Below are positions 4,426 through 5,990 of a stretch of 5,990 nucleotides of DNA, in pieces (within the stretch, counting starts at the first letter, position 1; every line of letters begins with the position of its first letter). A program made the position numbers and the translations under genes. The notes below the pieces were generated by a model that saw only the letters and a list, made by a program, of their open reading frames with translations, was not told the origin of the DNA and searched no databases. Source of the stretch: CAZPFP01 sp964585895 (GTDB taxonomy: Bacteria > Patescibacteriota > Microgenomatia > PFEM01 > JAHIFH01); assembly GCA_964585895.1 (NCBI GenBank), contig CAZPFP010000035.1, positions 1 through 5,990 on the forward strand, given 5' to 3'.

Positions 4426-5577
4426 ATGGCACTTGTTAAACCAGATACAGCCAGTTTTGCCAGAATTAAAGTTTTAGGTGTGGGTGGCGGTGGGGGGAAT
4501 GCGATTAACACCATGATTGAAGAGGCATCAATTCAGGGAGTGGAGTTCATTGCTGTTAACACTGATGCCCAAGCTCTTCTGGTTAACAAAGCTCAAACCA
4601 AGATTCAAATTGGCGAGAAATTAACCCGAGGCTTAGGTGCCGGTGGCGACCCAGAGATTGGCAGGCAGGCAGCTAAGGAGTCTCGAGAAAAACTTAAGGA
4701 ATATCTAGCGGATACGGACATGATTTTTCTGGCGGGCGGAGAAGGAGGCGGTACTTGTACCGGAGCAGCGCCGATTATCGCCGAAATAGCTAAAGAATTA
4801 GGGGCTTTAACCATTTCCGTAGTCACTAAACCTTTTGCCTTTGAGGGAACGAGAAGAATGGTCATTGCTGAAGACGGAGTCGATAACCTCAAAGATAAAG
4901 TCGATACCCTGATTGTTATTCCCAACCAAAGAATTATGGAAGTGATTGACCAAAAAGTGACTTTGGTGGAAGCTTTTAAAGTGGTGGACGGCGTTCTTGG
5001 CCAAGGCGTTCAAGGGATCTCCGACATTATCACTATTCCTGGTTTGATTAACGTTGACTTTGCTGATGTTAAGGCAATCATGGGCAACGCCGGCTCTTCG
5101 TTATTGGGGATTGGTTCAGGCGTAGGCGAGAACCGGGCCCAAGCCGCGGCCAGAGGCGCCATTTCTTCAAGACTTCTTGATGTTTCCATTGAAGGGGCTA
5201 AAGGAATTCTTTTCAATGTGACTGGCGGTAAAGATTTGACCATGCTCGAGGTGGACGAGGCCGCCAAGATTATCTCCAAAGCGGCGGATGCTGATGCTAA
5301 TATTATTTTCGGGGCCGTGGTTGATGAGAGTATGGTTGACCAAATTAAGATTATTGTCATTGCCACTGGTTTTGATGAAGCCAGATTAAGACTGGCCAAA
5401 CTGGCAAGATTAAAGGAACCAATGCGAGAGCCAAAAGGGATTGTTAGTGAAAAAACAGGGCTTGAAGAAATTAGGGAACCTGAAGAGGAAGAGCCGCCAA
5501 CAGAAGAAAAACCCCCAGAGGAAGAAGAAGATTATTCTGAATTTGATATTCCTGCTTTTCTTAGGCAGGGAAAATAA
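4426..5577 (+). CDS. ftsZ: FtsZ, tubulin-like GTPase forming the division ring
   Basis: The product has 383 residues, the same length as the E. coli protein. It polymerises with GTP at midcell and recruits the division machinery. Visible elements are the first glycine loop GVGGGGGNAINTM (residues 18-30); AVNTDAQAL (43-51); GAGGDPEIGR (71-80); the tubulin signature GGGTCTGAAP (107-116); TKPFAFEGTRR (134-144); and the T7 synergy loop NVDFAD (209-214), with both aspartates needed for GTP hydrolysis. An acidic, proline-rich linker covers about 328-368. The conserved C-terminal peptide FDIPAFLR (373-380) is the docking site for FtsA. The oddity is Cys111 in place of the middle glycine of the signature GGGTGTG; it is the only cysteine in the protein. 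The start is supported by the normal 10-15 residue distance to the first loop, although the Shine-Dalgarno match is weak (GAG, 4417-4419). Confidence 0.97.
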   Translation: MALVKPDTASFARIKVLGVGGGGGNAINTMIEEASIQGVEFIAVNTDAQALLVNKAQTKIQIGEKLTRGLGAGGDPEIGRQAAKESREKLKEYLADTDMIFLAGGEGGGTCTGAAPIIAEIAKELGALTISVVTKPFAFEGTRRMVIAEDGVDNLKDKVDTLIVIPNQRIMEVIDQKVTLVEAFKVVDGVLGQGVQGISDIITIPGLINVDFADVKAIMGNAGSSLLGIGSGVGENRAQAAARGAISSRLLDVSIEGAKGILFNVTGGKDLTMLEVDEAAKIISKAADADANIIFGAVVDESMVDQIKIIVIATGFDEARLRLAKLARLKEPMREPKGIVSEKTGLEEIREPEEEEPPTEEKPPEEEEDYSEFDIPAFLRQGK

Positions 5578-5578
5578 A

Positions 5579-5990
5579 ATGAGTAAAGAAATACTACCTT
5601 ACACCCCACCAAATCCAGAAACAGTCCAAAAAATCATCGATTGCTTAGAAAATGATCTCCGCTTCAAAATTCCCAAACTTGAATATCCTGAGGAAACAGA
5701 AATTAGGGAATTATACCGAAGCGAAGAATTAACTGCTTCACTGACGCAGGCTGGTTTAACTTCAAAACAAAAGCGATTGGTCAGAATTGCTTTAGGAGCA
5801 GTTTGTTGCCACGACCGTGAACCAGAAAAACTGATGACGGTGGGAGAAATCAGAAAGATGACCAATAAAGAACTTCTTTTACAAGGAAGGCGAGGAAATA
5901 GGGTGGGAAAGAAAAAATTAAAAATTCTCAGAGCCATGTTCGGTAAAATTCCAGATGGAGCGGATATTCCTGACCCAGCTGAAACCTTAA
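5579..5990 (+). CDS. Protein of unknown function with possible RNA polymerase alpha-CTD-like hairpin (3' end outside window)
   Basis: From the ATG one base after the ftsZ stop, the frame is open to the window end, giving at least 137 residues. AGGG eight bases upstream, inside the end of ftsZ, is a reasonable Shine-Dalgarno sequence, so coupling to ftsZ is likely. No signal peptide or membrane segment is visible. Residues 1-15 are proline-rich and 16-50 strongly charged. TVGEIRKMTNKELLL (87-101) followed by VGKKKLKILRAMF (109-121) resembles the paired helices of the RNA polymerase alpha C-terminal domain and related helix-hairpin-helix modules, which bind DNA. That likeness is by eye and tentative. 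A Cys-Cys-His run occurs at 76-78. I do not recognise the family. Close linkage to ftsZ suggests, but does not show, a division or chromosome role. Confidence 0.7.
   Translation, partial: MSKEILPYTPPNPETVQKIIDCLENDLRFKIPKLEYPEETEIRELYRSEELTASLTQAGLTSKQKRLVRIALGAVCCHDREPEKLMTVGEIRKMTNKELLLQGRRGNRVGKKKLKILRAMFGKIPDGADIPDPAETL

Noticed and set aside
4605..5399. Three reverse-strand open frames inside ftsZ
   Set aside because: All are antisense to intact, highly conserved FtsZ sequence and have shadow-like composition.
5461..5560. Purine-rich low-complexity tract at the end of ftsZ as a possible regulatory repeat
   Set aside because: It is fully explained by the acidic proline-rich linker of FtsZ, followed in frame by the conserved FDIPAFLR peptide.
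5599..5937. Reverse-strand open frame of 112 codons after ftsZ
   Set aside because: The forward frame has a proper start, a Shine-Dalgarno sequence and operon-like spacing, and gives a plausible soluble charged protein; the reverse translation is Ser/Phe-rich and lacks such support.

Overview
The window looks like a chromosomal segment of a bacterium of the Candidate Phyla Radiation (Patescibacteria), perhaps the Microgenomates group. This is inferred from the divergent but intact sequences of its murG, ftsQ, ftsA and ftsZ genes, the compact layout with short or absent leaders, and the small uncharacterised neighbours. Base composition is moderately AT-rich. TGA is used as a stop (end of murG) and no coding frame contains an internal TGA, so the code appears to be standard table 11, not the UGA-glycine code of Gracilibacteria/Absconditabacteria.

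Layout. Positions 1-201 hold the 3' end of a gene, probably a glycerophosphodiester phosphodiesterase. A short stretch follows with a possible reverse-strand gene remnant and a Rho-independent terminator. Positions 373-738 encode a small DUF3307-type membrane protein. It meets, tail to tail with a 21-bp overlap, a reverse-strand gene (718-1059) for a DUF4258-type protein. A 25-bp divergent promoter region separates that gene from murG.

From 1085 onward the + strand carries a reduced division and cell-wall (dcw) cluster: murG, ftsQ, ftsA, ftsZ. MurG makes lipid II on the inner face of the membrane. FtsQ is the membrane-anchored POTRA subunit of the divisome. FtsA tethers FtsZ to the membrane, and FtsZ is the GTP-driven ring-forming tubulin homologue. 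The murC, murB and ddl genes often found between murG and ftsQ are absent here. A further gene of unknown function, with a possible alpha-CTD-like helical hairpin, starts one base after the ftsZ stop and runs off the window.

I saw no mobile element, CRISPR array, tRNA or rRNA. The most interesting signals are regulatory. (1) An approximately 45-bp tandem repeat in the ftsQ-ftsA gap has two copies that differ almost only at positions preserving a hairpin just before the ftsA start. (2) Three genes have -10-like hexamers 7-8 nt before their start codons and little or no Shine-Dalgarno sequence, which suggests leaderless mRNAs. (3) ftsZ appears to have its own extended -10 promoter overlapping an inverted repeat. 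At protein level, FtsZ has Cys in place of a glycine of the tubulin signature, FtsA has a charged insertion, and FtsQ has an extracytoplasmic cysteine pair.
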